From Psychrobacillus vulpis (lineage in GTDB: Bacteria > Bacillota > Bacilli > Bacillales_A > Planococcaceae): a stretch of DNA of 64,000 nucleotides. This document shows, piece by piece, positions 35,820-44,609 of this stretch. Position 1 is the first letter of the stretch, and the number at the start of each line of letters is the position of its first letter. The translations under genes and the position numbers were made by a program. The stretch spans positions 6,013 to 70,012 of the forward strand of contig NZ_VDGI01000019.1 in assembly GCF_006861825.1 (NCBI RefSeq), read 5' to 3'. A model generated the notes under the pieces. It had not been told where the DNA came from. It worked only from the letters and a program-made list of their open reading frames with translations, and did no database searches.

Positions 35820-37088
35820 ATGATAGACGTTACATGGAACTATTATGGTCCAATGTTCAATCGTTTTAGGGGGGTTCCGAAGTTGGATGCAATTGAAGTA
35901 CTAACGAATTTAGAACGTCTCAAGGCTTATTTTCAGCCTATTTTTAGTGCAGATGAGCATGTGGTTGTTGCATATGAAATCTCTGGTAAGCTTATGAACG
36001 ATGAAAGGCTTATAAGTTTGAATTCATTTGCTTACGATGAGGATATTCCAGAAGAGTATCGAGTAGATGTAGAGCATAAAATATTACATTTAGCCCTTTC
36101 TCAACTAGAGGAGGAAGGAAAGGATTTCGATATTTATTTACCTTGCAATGCAAACTTACTAATGCTTGACTACGGGGAAAGTTATTTCGATATTATAAAA
36201 AAATATATTCCTGAGGCAGAGCTAGGAAGAATTGTATTGATGATATCAGAGCATGATTTTAAAGGAGAATTAGACCAACTTCATAAAATACTACGTTATT
36301 TTCAAACGTACAGAATAAAAATCGCCATTAATCAGGTTGGATCTGAAAGTCATTTAGATCATATTAAGATGCTGTCTCCAAATATTTTGAAGTTGAATAT
36401 TGAGCAATTGAGTTATGAATCTTGGGGTGTGCAAAATGATTTGTTCACCTCACTCGGTACATTGGCGCGTAAAATTGGAGCAAATATGTTATTTGAAGGT
36501 ATTGATAGTGTACATCAACTTCAATTTGCTTGGAAAAATGGTGGGCGCTATTATCAAGGGAAGTATTTGGCTGATGCACATATTACAACAATTCAACGTG
36601 ATCAATTGAAGCAAAGCTTTAAAGAGAGATGTCAGCAGTTTATTACAGCCGAGAAGCGTTTGTTGGAAGAAAACTATCGAGAATTGAAGATTTTACAAAA
36701 TTCTTTAGAGAAGTCCGTTCACCGTTTGAAACCTGCAAGCGATAATACGGAGCAACTACTTGCACTTGCAAAAGAACTAGATGGGTATTCTTTTCGACTT
36801 TATATTTGCGATGAAGAAGGCTTTCAAACATCACCTAATATTATGCGTCTAGGTAAACAGTGGCATATTCAAGAGGAAGCTGTGAATAAAAATTGGAGCT
36901 GGCGTCCTTATTTCTTAAAAACGATCATTACAATGCGCAATGATCAGAGTGGTGTGTTTTCTGATATATACAGCGATATCGACACTGGAGAAATGACACG
37001 TACCTTTTCTATTCCCGTTAATGGAAATGAATATTTGTTTATTGATATTTCCTATGATTACTTATACAAACATAATATATTTAGATAA
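35820..37088 (+). CDS. ykuI: degenerate EAL-domain protein with YkuI C-terminal domain (c-di-GMP binding)
   Basis: This 422-aa cytoplasmic protein resembles Bacillus YkuI: an EAL barrel (about 25-260), a linker helix, and a PAS-like YkuI_C domain (about 290-420). The EAL motif is altered (YEISG), and the usual catalytic DDFG is INQVG here. Other binding residues are kept (NANLL, ISEHD, LKLNI, FEGID, YQGKYLA). Loss of the Asp pair suggests binding of c-di-GMP without hydrolysis, fitting reports that YkuI binds it without clear phosphodiesterase activity. ATG 35820 has a weak AGAGAG ribosome binding site. It is monocistronic. Confidence 0.85.
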   Translation: MIDVTWNYYGPMFNRFRGVPKLDAIEVLTNLERLKAYFQPIFSADEHVVVAYEISGKLMNDERLISLNSFAYDEDIPEEYRVDVEHKILHLALSQLEEEGKDFDIYLPCNANLLMLDYGESYFDIIKKYIPEAELGRIVLMISEHDFKGELDQLHKILRYFQTYRIKIAINQVGSESHLDHIKMLSPNILKLNIEQLSYESWGVQNDLFTSLGTLARKIGANMLFEGIDSVHQLQFAWKNGGRYYQGKYLADAHITTIQRDQLKQSFKERCQQFITAEKRLLEENYRELKILQNSLEKSVHRLKPASDNTEQLLALAKELDGYSFRLYICDEEGFQTSPNIMRLGKQWHIQEEAVNKNWSWRPYFLKTIITMRNDQSGVFSDIYSDIDTGEMTRTFSIPVNGNEYLFIDISYDYLYKHNIFR

Positions 37089-37138
37089 AAGACCTCAGTA
37101 ATTTTTGCATTGTAAAATGGGGTTATCTAAAAAACTAA

Positions 37139-37186
37139 AAAAGTAGAGTGGGAACTTCGACAATTCCCATACTCTACTTTTTCATT
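37139..37186 (+). terminator. terminator-like hairpin at the edge of a repeat
   Basis: AAAAGTAGAGT and ACTCTACTTTTT flank a loop containing GGGAA/TTCCC. It could end ykuI. Almost the same hairpin precedes the R1 repeats at 54.8, 62.6 and 63.1 kb, so it probably belongs to the repeat unit. Confidence 0.65.
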
Positions 37187-37189
37187 TTT

Positions 37190-37554
37190 AGAAAATCGTT
37201 GAAAAAGGCGCGACACTCCTGCGGGAATAGCGTTAGTAGAAGACCCCACAGCGTAGCGAGGAGGCTGAGGCAAAGCCCGCGGAAAGGGAGGGCGCTGAAA
37301 AACTCGAATTAGTATTTTTGTAGGAACAATTTGCTGTATTTATTTAAGAGAATTTAGCGCGACGCATGAGACTCCTGTGGGAAAGCGAGACAGACGAGAC
37401 CCCGCACGAAGCAGAGCGAAGGAGGAGGCTCGTCGCTCGCCCGCGGAAAGCGAATGCCAAAGCGCAAAATTCTCCTAGGACTATTTGATAGAAAATATAT
37501 TAGTATAATACTTTTTCAGTGCCCTTCGGAAAGGGAGCCGTTTCAATGATTTTC
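37190..37554. repeat. R1 repeat interrupted by a nested R3/R2 element
   Basis: R1 has terminal inverted repeats AGAAAATCGTTGAA (37190) and, with a change, TTCAATGATTTTCT (37541). Inside it GGAAAGGGAG occurs twice (37281-37290, 37528-37537) and brackets a 237-bp insert that begins GGCGCTGAAAAA and ends TTTTTCAGTGCCC. The insert contains an R2 repeat (37348-37474) with its own ends GAGAATTTAGCGC and GCGCAAAATTCTC. No coding potential is seen; the whole gap 37089-37704 is non-coding. Confidence 0.75.
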
Positions 37555-37704
37555 TTACTTGGCATATACTATCGCCTCCTTAGTGCCAATTTTCCCGTTT
37601 CTGCACATTTCAATCAAATGGATTCTAATTGGCTTTCAGATGAGACGACGAATTACGGAATAAAAAAAGGGGACAGAAGAATCCGTCCACCATAATATTA
37701 ATTG

Positions 37705-39051
37705 TTACCTTACATTTGGTAATATTTTATTCAATAAAATTGCCGCTATTGCAGCTGTAGCAACAGGCGAGTTGAATAAGTATTGTAATGTGCTAGGTAA
37801 AGAATATAAGAAATCTTTAGGTATAAGTGTTAAAGCTAAAGTTAAAATCATTGGCACTGCAATAACATACATTTCTTTTTCTCCGATTTTTTCGTTTTTC
37901 ATAACTCGAAGCCCACTAATTGCGATGACTCCACATATAATTACGAAAACTCCCCCAATAACTGCTGATGGAATTGCAGATATTAAAGCAGATAATTTAC
38001 TTGAAAAACCAAATAACACAAACCAAGCACCAGCAACGATAAAGACGATTCGACTTGCGACACCCGTGATAGAAATAATACCTGCATTCGTTGAGTAGCC
38101 AGTAACAGGAGTTGTGCCTAATAATGATGCAACAAAGCAGCCAATACCTTCTCCGATAACACCCCGGTTAATATTTTTGTCCGTTAATGGTTTATTAATT
38201 ACATTACTTACTGCAAACCATGTACCGGTTGTTTCAGCCATCAATACAACATAGATAATAATCATTGTAATAATTGCAGAAGGATTGAACGTGAAGCCAA
38301 AATCGACAAAAGGGATTTGTGGTAAACTAAACCATTTCGCTTTTGCAACCGCCGATAAATCTAATACTCCCATAAAATTTGCAGCAATACATCCAATGAT
38401 TAAAGCAATAATAACAGAAGCAACACGGAAGACGCGGCCCTTTTTACGGAACAATGAACCTAACATAACACATAGAATTAGCACCGTTCCTGTAATTAGT
38501 GCCAAAATGACATTTTGTCCAACAGTAGCGCCAGAAGCGTTATAAATATTTGAGTTCAAGGCAACTGGCATTAACGAGAGACCAACTACGAAAATGATTG
38601 TACCACCGACAATGGGAGGGACTAATGATTTGATCATTTTATTGAAAATACCAGTAAAACCTAAAATAATTACTAAAACAGAGGCAATTAAACTAGCACC
38701 TAAAACAGTGCTCCAACCATCTGTACCACCGCCACTGGCAGCATATATACCTACGATCGCACCAATTGGGATAAAAGAAGGTCCTTGGGCAACAGGTAAT
38801 TTCATGCAGAAATAAGTTTGCACGATTGTGGCAATTCCAGCAGCGATAAATGTAGATTGTATTAAAGCTGTTGATTGATCAGCCTGTAGTGAGATTAGCA
38901 TAGCAATAATGAAAGGGACGACATAAACGTCCATAGATAGTACATGTTGTAAACCAAGTAATATGGATTGACCTGTCGAAACTTTTTCATCAGGTCCAAC
39001 AGTTAGTTGTGGAATATCCTTTACAGCTTGTTTATGTGTTGGTATTTCCAT
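37705..39051 (-). CDS. NCS2-family nucleobase permease (uracil-xanthine type)
   Basis: This 448-aa membrane protein has about 12-14 segments and NCS2 motifs: QHVLSMDVYVVPF near the N-terminus, QGPSFIPIGA, and the NCS2 signature region MAETTGTWFAVSN with TTPVTGYSTNAG. It imports a nucleobase with protons. Adjacent guanine deaminase, 32 bases upstream in the same operon, suggests guanine, hypoxanthine or xanthine. ATG 39051 follows GAGGTG; the TTG at 39069 overlaps that site. Confidence 0.88.
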   Translation of the reverse strand: MEIPTHKQAVKDIPQLTVGPDEKVSTGQSILLGLQHVLSMDVYVVPFIIAMLISLQADQSTALIQSTFIAAGIATIVQTYFCMKLPVAQGPSFIPIGAIVGIYAASGGGTDGWSTVLGASLIASVLVIILGFTGIFNKMIKSLVPPIVGGTIIFVVGLSLMPVALNSNIYNASGATVGQNVILALITGTVLILCVMLGSLFRKKGRVFRVASVIIALIIGCIAANFMGVLDLSAVAKAKWFSLPQIPFVDFGFTFNPSAIITMIIIYVVLMAETTGTWFAVSNVINKPLTDKNINRGVIGEGIGCFVASLLGTTPVTGYSTNAGIISITGVASRIVFIVAGAWFVLFGFSSKLSALISAIPSAVIGGVFVIICGVIAISGLRVMKNEKIGEKEMYVIAVPMILTLALTLIPKDFLYSLPSTLQYLFNSPVATAAIAAILLNKILPNVR

Positions 39052-39083
39052 TGGTAATGAACACCTCAAAATTTTAATTTTTC

Positions 39084-40451
39084 TTACTTACGTGAATGAA
39101 CTCTTTCACCTTGGATCCAAACTTCGCGAATGTTTTCTGGTCGAACTAGATACATAATTTTTTGGAAAACATCATTTAAATCTTCGCTCTCATCAAAAAT
39201 CGGTAGCTTTGCAGTAGCCAGTTTCGTATCGATGATTTGTGCATCCCATGCATAGTTTTCAGCTAACCTACCGATTGGCAAGCTTAAACTTTCTCCACCA
39301 CCAGCAGTTGCAAGGTAGAAAGCTTCGTTAATCGTAATGCGTGATGCTGGAACACCGCGTTCCTCAGCAGGGAGAGACGGATTAACACCGTCTTCTAACA
39401 TTCTGGACGACATCACAGCTTGTCTCGCATTGTCAAAAAGACTAGGTGAAAAACCTCCAGAGATATCGGATCCTAAACCAATCTCAACACCTTTAGAGTG
39501 CAGATGAGCAATTGGAATGACGCTATTAGCAAAATAAGCATTGGAGATTGGGCAATGGCAGACCGCGGTTCCCGTTTTAGCAAATAAATCTGCGTCGTCA
39601 TCATTTAAGAAATTACAATGAGCCATTACGGACTTTTTACTTAACAGCCCAAAATCATGTAAGGCAAAGGCATCGTTCTTTTGGAAACGGTCTTGTACAT
39701 AACCATGCTCCCAATCACTTTCGCTGCAATGCGACTGAATGTGGGTATCATATTTAGCAGCCAATTCACCTAAACCTTTTAATGCATCATCTGTACAGCT
39801 TGGTATAAAGCGCGGTGTAACTACTGGGTACACGCCTTGTTTAGTTGTTTTAGCTAATTCTTTCACAGCAATAATAAATTCTTCTGTATCTGCTAATGCT
39901 GTTTGCGTAGTAGCATCACGATAAAATGTTGGGTTTTGTTCAGGATTATCCATTACCACTTTCCCAACTAGCCCTCGCTGCCCTTTGTTTGCACAAATTT
40001 CAGCTAGTAATAAACTTGCTTCTTTATGAACAGTCGCAAAGTAAAGCGCTGTAGTTGTTCCGTTAGCTAGCAGAGTGTTTACTACATCTTCGTATACATT
40101 TTCCGCAAATTCTAAATCCGAAAATTTAGACTCTATTGGGAATGTATAAGTATTCAACCAATCATAGAGTGGAATGTCTAATGCTGTTCCGGCTTGAGCC
40201 CATTGAGGAGCGTGAACATGCAAATCGATAAAGCCAGGTAAGAAATATTGGCCATCATCTAAACGATGAAAGTTTTCTTCTCCTTCATAAGCTTCTAATA
40301 AAGTGTGATAATCTACATCTTCCGGTGAAACTATTTTTTCGATGATTCCACTAGCGTTAATACAGAAAAGATAATTATGTAGGATTTCTACTTCTTTCTG
40401 TGTCTTACTTGTAAAAGCAGTCCCTTGGAAAATTCGTGCATATTTTGTCAT
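39084..40451 (-). CDS. guaD: guanine deaminase (amidohydrolase)
   Basis: This 455-aa enzyme hydrolyses guanine to xanthine and ammonia. It shows the amidohydrolase metal motif GFIDLHVHAPQ, and HCSES, MAHCNFLNDDD and GLGSDISGG with the other metal ligands and catalytic Asp, in the order of the long (AtzA/TrzN-like) guanine deaminases, not the short CDA-like B. subtilis GuaD. ATG 40451 follows GAGGTG. It leads a two-gene operon with the NCS2 permease: uptake plus deamination of purine bases. The 458-bp gap upstream holds only a possible TATAAT (40493-40498, minus strand) and AT-rich sequence. Confidence 0.9.
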   Translation of the reverse strand: MTKYARIFQGTAFTSKTQKEVEILHNYLFCINASGIIEKIVSPEDVDYHTLLEAYEGEENFHRLDDGQYFLPGFIDLHVHAPQWAQAGTALDIPLYDWLNTYTFPIESKFSDLEFAENVYEDVVNTLLANGTTTALYFATVHKEASLLLAEICANKGQRGLVGKVVMDNPEQNPTFYRDATTQTALADTEEFIIAVKELAKTTKQGVYPVVTPRFIPSCTDDALKGLGELAAKYDTHIQSHCSESDWEHGYVQDRFQKNDAFALHDFGLLSKKSVMAHCNFLNDDDADLFAKTGTAVCHCPISNAYFANSVIPIAHLHSKGVEIGLGSDISGGFSPSLFDNARQAVMSSRMLEDGVNPSLPAEERGVPASRITINEAFYLATAGGGESLSLPIGRLAENYAWDAQIIDTKLATAKLPIFDESEDLNDVFQKIMYLVRPENIREVWIQGERVHSRK

Positions 40452-40909
40452 TAATTACACCTCAATGTTCGTATTTAGAAATTATATTCGATATTATAGA
40501 GCAAAATAAATGAGTAGTATATACAATAAACGAATATTATATATAATATTTTTAAAAATGTTTGCATTTTGTAATATTTTTTTATAAAGAGAGTTTCAGT
40601 GATAAAAATGACAATACCTTCCAAGTAGATGATGTTGGAAGCCTGTTGTTATAAGAATTAGATTTAGTTTATTGTTTTTTAAAAATATTAAAAAATCATT
40701 TTATTTTCATCTACTTTGCTCTTAGAATTGTGAAAATTACAGTGTTTTTCCTAAAAATACATTTGTGTTCATTGCACATATTTATTATTATAAAACAAAT
40801 AAAATAACTCCTATGAGTTTTCATACTTCATAGAGATTCTATTAGAGACTTGTAAGTAAGAATATGTATTCTAACTAAAGCCGCTAATATTGCATTGGGA
40901 GGGTTCATC

Positions 40910-42283
40910 ATGTCAAACAAAGAATTAAAGAGAGGGCTTGAGGCACGTCATATTCAAATGATTGCTTTGGGAGGTACGATTGGTGTTGGATTGTTTATGG
41001 GTTCTGCGAGTTCAATTAAATGGACAGGCCCATCTGTTATGCTTGCCTATGCAATCGCAGGTATTTTTATATTTTTTATTATGCGCTCTATGGGAGAGAT
41101 GCTTTATTTAGAACCTACTACAGGCTCATTTGCGACCTTTGCACATAAGTACATGCATCCTTTAGCGGGTTATATGACGGCATGGAGTAACTGGTTTCAG
41201 TGGGTAATTGTTGGTATGTCAGAAATTATTGCAGTTGGGGTATATATGCAGTATTGGTTCCCAGATTTACCTGCTTGGGTACCAGGAGTTATCGCAATGG
41301 TAATTCTTGGTGCAGCAAATTTAGTTTCGGTTAAATCGTTTGGGGAATTTGAATTTTGGTTTTCTTTAATAAAAATAGTTACAATTGTACTAATGATTAT
41401 TGCAGGATTTGGTCTAATTTTCTTTGGATTAGGAAATGGCGGACAAGCGATAGGATTATCGAATCTTTGGGCACATGGAGGCTTCTTCACAGGTGGCTGG
41501 AAAGGTTTCTTCTTTGCGCTGTCTCTTGTAATTGCATCTTATCAAGGGGTTGAGCTTATTGGTATAACAGCTGGTGAAGCGAAAGATCCAACCAAAACAC
41601 TAACAAAAGCAATTCGAACTATTATCTGGCGTATACTAATATTCTATATTGGTGCTATTTTTGTAATCGTCACTGTGTATCCGTGGGATCAGCTAGATGC
41701 ATTAGGTAGCCCGTTCGTTTCGACCTTTGCAAAAGTCGGTATTACAGTAGCCGCTGGACTCATTAACTTTGTTGTAATCACAGCTGCTATGTCAGGTTGT
41801 AACAGTGGAATTTTCAGTGCAGGCCGTATGCTTTATACATTGGCGATGAATGGCCAAGCGCCGAAAATTTTTACAAAAGTATCTAGAAATGGAGTTCCGC
41901 TATACTGTACAATTGCTGTGCTTATAGGTTTAGCAATTGGTGTTGTATTAAATTATTTTGCTCCACCAAAATTATTTTTATATGTATACAGTGCGAGCGT
42001 ACTTCCAGGGATGATTCCATGGTTTGCTCTGCTTATTAGTGAACTAAAATTCAGAAAAGTAAGAGCTGCTGAAATGAAAAGTCATCCTTTCAAAATGCCT
42101 TTAGCACCTTTTAGTAACTACGCAACTATATTGTTTTTACTGGTGGTACTAGTTGGTATGTGGTTTAACGATGATACTCGTATATCTCTAATTGTTGGGG
42201 TTGTCTTCTTAGCTATTGTTGCAGCGAGTTATTTCATGTTAAAAATGAAAGACCGAAAACCAGTAGAAAATGATTCACTATAG
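40910..42283 (+). CDS. APC-family amino acid permease
   Basis: This 457-aa protein has 12 predicted membrane segments. The N-terminal [20 protein letters not shown] and GLFMGS, and the [14 protein letters not shown] segment, are hallmarks of the amino acid transporter (AAT) group, including GabP, CycA and RocE. The substrate cannot be set. ATG 40910 follows GGGAGGG; a TTG at 40895 is less likely. It is monocistronic with a strong terminator. Confidence 0.9.
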   Translation: MSNKELKRGLEARHIQMIALGGTIGVGLFMGSASSIKWTGPSVMLAYAIAGIFIFFIMRSMGEMLYLEPTTGSFATFAHKYMHPLAGYMTAWSNWFQWVIVGMSEIIAVGVYMQYWFPDLPAWVPGVIAMVILGAANLVSVKSFGEFEFWFSLIKIVTIVLMIIAGFGLIFFGLGNGGQAIGLSNLWAHGGFFTGGWKGFFFALSLVIASYQGVELIGITAGEAKDPTKTLTKAIRTIIWRILIFYIGAIFVIVTVYPWDQLDALGSPFVSTFAKVGITVAAGLINFVVITAAMSGCNSGIFSAGRMLYTLAMNGQAPKIFTKVSRNGVPLYCTIAVLIGLAIGVVLNYFAPPKLFLYVYSASVLPGMIPWFALLISELKFRKVRAAEMKSHPFKMPLAPFSNYATILFLLVVLVGMWFNDDTRISLIVGVVFLAIVAASYFMLKMKDRKPVENDSL

Positions 42284-42297
42284 TCTATAAAAAATCT

Positions 42298-42336
42298 GAC
42301 CGTTTGATGTTAACTACATCATACGGTCTTTTTTTT
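42298..42336 (+). terminator. terminator of the amino acid permease gene
   Basis: GACCGTTTGATGT and ACATCATACGGTC form a near-perfect 13-bp stem followed by TTTTTTTTT. It is closely similar to the terminator after nupC (56774). Confidence 0.85.
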
Positions 42337-42540
42337 AAAGATAAGAAAGTATATAAAATAAGAATGCCGTGAATCCATATTCATGGAATTTATATTGGAT
42401 TAGTGGGACTGCTGAAATTCTTTCGAAAAAAGTAATTTGTAGAAAGTAACTTATTATTTTAGAAGGGGATGCTAGAAAAAATAAGGATTATATATTTATA
42501 ACGAAGCAAAGAGCACCCGAAATTGTATCTTTGGGCACGA
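42298..42540. repeat. R4 interspersed repeat, uninterrupted copy
   Basis: It starts with the terminator hairpin and the shared tail AAAGATAAGAAAGTATATAA. It ends with AGAGCACCCGAAATTGTATC and TTTGGGC, a short hairpin. The same start and end, with diverged but alignable middle, recur at 56774-57234. Confidence 0.65.
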
Positions 42541-42611
42541 ATCAGGAATAGTCAAGATAAGTTACACTTAATGGCGCTTGCGTTTTTCTTATGCTTCAAC
42601 GATTTTTGGTT

Positions 42612-42733
42612 AGTTTGGACAATCTTTTAAATAAGTTGGACAATAAACGTCGAAGTTTGGACGATCAGTAGTAAAAGTTGGACAATAAACGTTGAAGTTT
42701 GGACAATCTTCATTATAAGTTGGACAATAATAC
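42612..42733. repeat. array of six 21-bp-spaced GGACAAT repeats
   Basis: GGAC(A/G)AT, preceded by AGTT(T), begins at 42617, 42638, 42659, 42680, 42701 and 42722, a period of exactly 21 bases. Odd and even units differ (AGTTTGGAC-ATC versus AAGTTGGACAATAA), so the larger unit is 42 bp. No gene covers it. Confidence 0.85.
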
Positions 42734-42864
42734 AAGATGCACCCCGAGAACTAAGCATTTGCGGATCCAGAACTTTTATGGAGGAAGGGGTTAAAGATTC
42801 ATACAATAGGCTAGCTCAACTATTGAGGGAAATATAGAAATGAGCATTTTTTGTTTTAATGAAG

Positions 42865-42912
42865 GGTACCAGGTTATAAATACAATTCGAAATTATTCTT
42901 GAACCTGGTACC
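42865..42912. other. 11-bp perfect inverted repeat
   Basis: GGTACCAGGTT and AACCTGGTACC flank a 26-base AT-rich spacer. No T tract follows, so it is not an evident terminator. The rest of 42734-43029 shows no gene. Confidence 0.6.
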
Positions 42913-43029
42913 AATCATTGAGGATTACATAGAGGGAGACGAACTGCTCTTCCTATAGAAATTTACAGGGAAGTTCATCTTTTGTGAGTGGGGAGAATTC
43001 GATGAGATTAAATATTTTTCTTTCTGAAG

Positions 43030-43599
43030 TCAACGAATAATGCTTTTCCATTCCTTATAAAGTGTTGGATTAAGTGTGTTCACATGTTTCATGAATTCTT
43101 CTAAATACCCTTTCTTTTTAATTCCCTCTAAAAATTTTGTGGGATTCTCTCTAACGGATCCAAATGCTCTTTTAAGATCAATCACTCTAATTTCCATCTC
43201 TTCGTCAAATAAAATATGACGAACCTCTGTATCAATTCTGTCAAATCCTACTTTTTTCAATTCAACTAGCATAGCTAGAATCTTTTCTACTATTGACTCA
43301 GGTAGTTGCTTCTCCTTTTTTAAAAATTGTGGAAGAGATATTCCTTTCACATACTCCATGATGATATAGTTTGGTCCATCCTCATACAGCCGTGGAATCA
43401 CTCGAGATGATTGTCCCACTTGTAGCGCTTTCAGTTCTAATGCTTTTGTTTGTTCTTTTTCGAAAATTTTCACACAACGATCAGGTGTTAATTGAAAGAC
43501 TGATCCATCAGCTCCTTTCCCAATCAGTTTATACTCATTTAAATCTTTAAGCGTAATTGTCCCTTTATTATTGGCTATTTTCGCCCAAAATTCTTCCAT
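43030..43599 (-). CDS. small protein-kinase-like protein
   Basis: This 189-aa protein has an abbreviated kinase fold: IGKGADGSVFQL glycine-rich loop, CVKIFEK with the ATP lysine, YIIMEYVKG hinge, and a C-lobe with DTEVRHILFDEE and VIDLKRAF in place of the HRD and DFG motifs. It resembles small putative Ser/Thr kinases such as YrzF of B. subtilis. ATG 43599 follows AAGGAGTG; the frame is open further upstream without a better start. It is the last gene of the six-gene leftward operon; substrate unknown. Confidence 0.75.
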   Translation of the reverse strand: MEEFWAKIANNKGTITLKDLNEYKLIGKGADGSVFQLTPDRCVKIFEKEQTKALELKALQVGQSSRVIPRLYEDGPNYIIMEYVKGISLPQFLKKEKQLPESIVEKILAMLVELKKVGFDRIDTEVRHILFDEEMEIRVIDLKRAFGSVRENPTKFLEGIKKKGYLEEFMKHVNTLNPTLYKEWKSIIR

Positions 43600-43615
43600 T
43601 ACGGAAACACTCCTT

Positions 43616-44536
43616 TTATATTTTTTTCGATTTATAATAATTAAAAGTATCATTTAAGCCGTTCAATAAATCATACGATGGGTTCCACCCTAAGATTGTT
43701 GCTGCCTTCGTGTTATCTAATTGGCTATGTTGAATATCTCCATCACGTTCCGGCTTGGAAATAGGTGTAATATCAACTGATGCAAGTGACTTCATTATTT
43801 TGAGCAGCTCGTTTACACTTGTCTTTGTATTACTTCCTATGTTGAAGATTTCATTCGTTCCTTTGCTTATCGCTAGTACATTCGCCATAGCTACATCTTT
43901 TACATACACAAAATCCCTAGTCTGTTCTCCATCTCCATATATAATTGGAGCTTCATTATTTAGGATTTTTCTGAAGAAAGTTGAAATAACCCCTCCTTCG
44001 CCTTTAGAAGTTTGTTTTGGACCATACACATTGGCATATCTTAAAATGGTAAAAGGTATTTGGTTGAGGCTAGAGAAAAGTTGAATGTACATTTCCGAAG
44101 TATATTTAGAGAGGCCATAGTAGGATAGAGGCTTGATAGGAAATGACTCCGTTATACTGCAATCTGCGGTTTCTCCGTAAACAGCACAAGAGGAAGAAAA
44201 TATTATTTTTTGAACGTTGTACTTTTTGCAGTAGTTTATTAAACGAATCGTACCCAAGATATTTTGTTCGGCATCGTGTTCAGGATTTTGAATCGATATG
44301 GCCACATCCACTTGCGCTGCCATATGGATAACGATATCAGGCTTTTCCTGTGCAAATATTCCTTCCAGTTGTGGCGCATTAATGTCCATTTCGATGAGAT
44401 GGACTTTGGAGGGAACATCCTCTTTTTTACTTGAATTAAAATTATCAACGATAATCGTTTCATGTCCAGATTGGATTAGTAACTCGACAACATGGGAACC
44501 GATAAATCCGGCTCCCCCTGTAACTAGTATTTTCAT
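43616..44536 (-). CDS. NAD-dependent sugar-nucleotide epimerase/dehydratase
   Basis: This 306-aa extended SDR enzyme has the NAD motif GGAGFIG (7-13), the DMAAQVDV-type HMAAQ loop, and the catalytic YGLSK (Tyr-x3-Lys). It most resembles UDP-glucose/GlcNAc 4-epimerases and YtcB of the B. subtilis spore-coat glycan genes. ATG 44536 follows GGTGGTG. The operon also encodes a glycosyltransferase and a deacetylase, so it probably makes the NDP-sugar used by them. Confidence 0.87.
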   Translation of the reverse strand: MKILVTGGAGFIGSHVVELLIQSGHETIIVDNFNSSKKEDVPSKVHLIEMDINAPQLEGIFAQEKPDIVIHMAAQVDVAISIQNPEHDAEQNILGTIRLINYCKKYNVQKIIFSSSCAVYGETADCSITESFPIKPLSYYGLSKYTSEMYIQLFSSLNQIPFTILRYANVYGPKQTSKGEGGVISTFFRKILNNEAPIIYGDGEQTRDFVYVKDVAMANVLAISKGTNEIFNIGSNTKTSVNELLKIMKSLASVDITPISKPERDGDIQHSQLDNTKAATILGWNPSYDLLNGLNDTFNYYKSKKI

Positions 44537-44609
44537 TTGTTCATCACCACCTCTTGAATTCTCCATTTGAATAATTGATTAAACTTAAATTCTATATTTT
44601 TCGCATTCA

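Noticed and set aside
40464-40538. PurR boxes upstream of guanine deaminase (ATACGAACATT on the minus strand, AAACGAATATT on the plus strand)
   Set aside because: Each has one or two mismatches to the PurBox, and the first lies downstream of the likely -10; the AT-rich setting makes chance matches likely.
42612-42733. CRISPR array in the 21-bp repeats
   Set aside because: There are no unique spacers of 30-40 bases between repeats, no cas genes in the window, and the period is only 21 bp.
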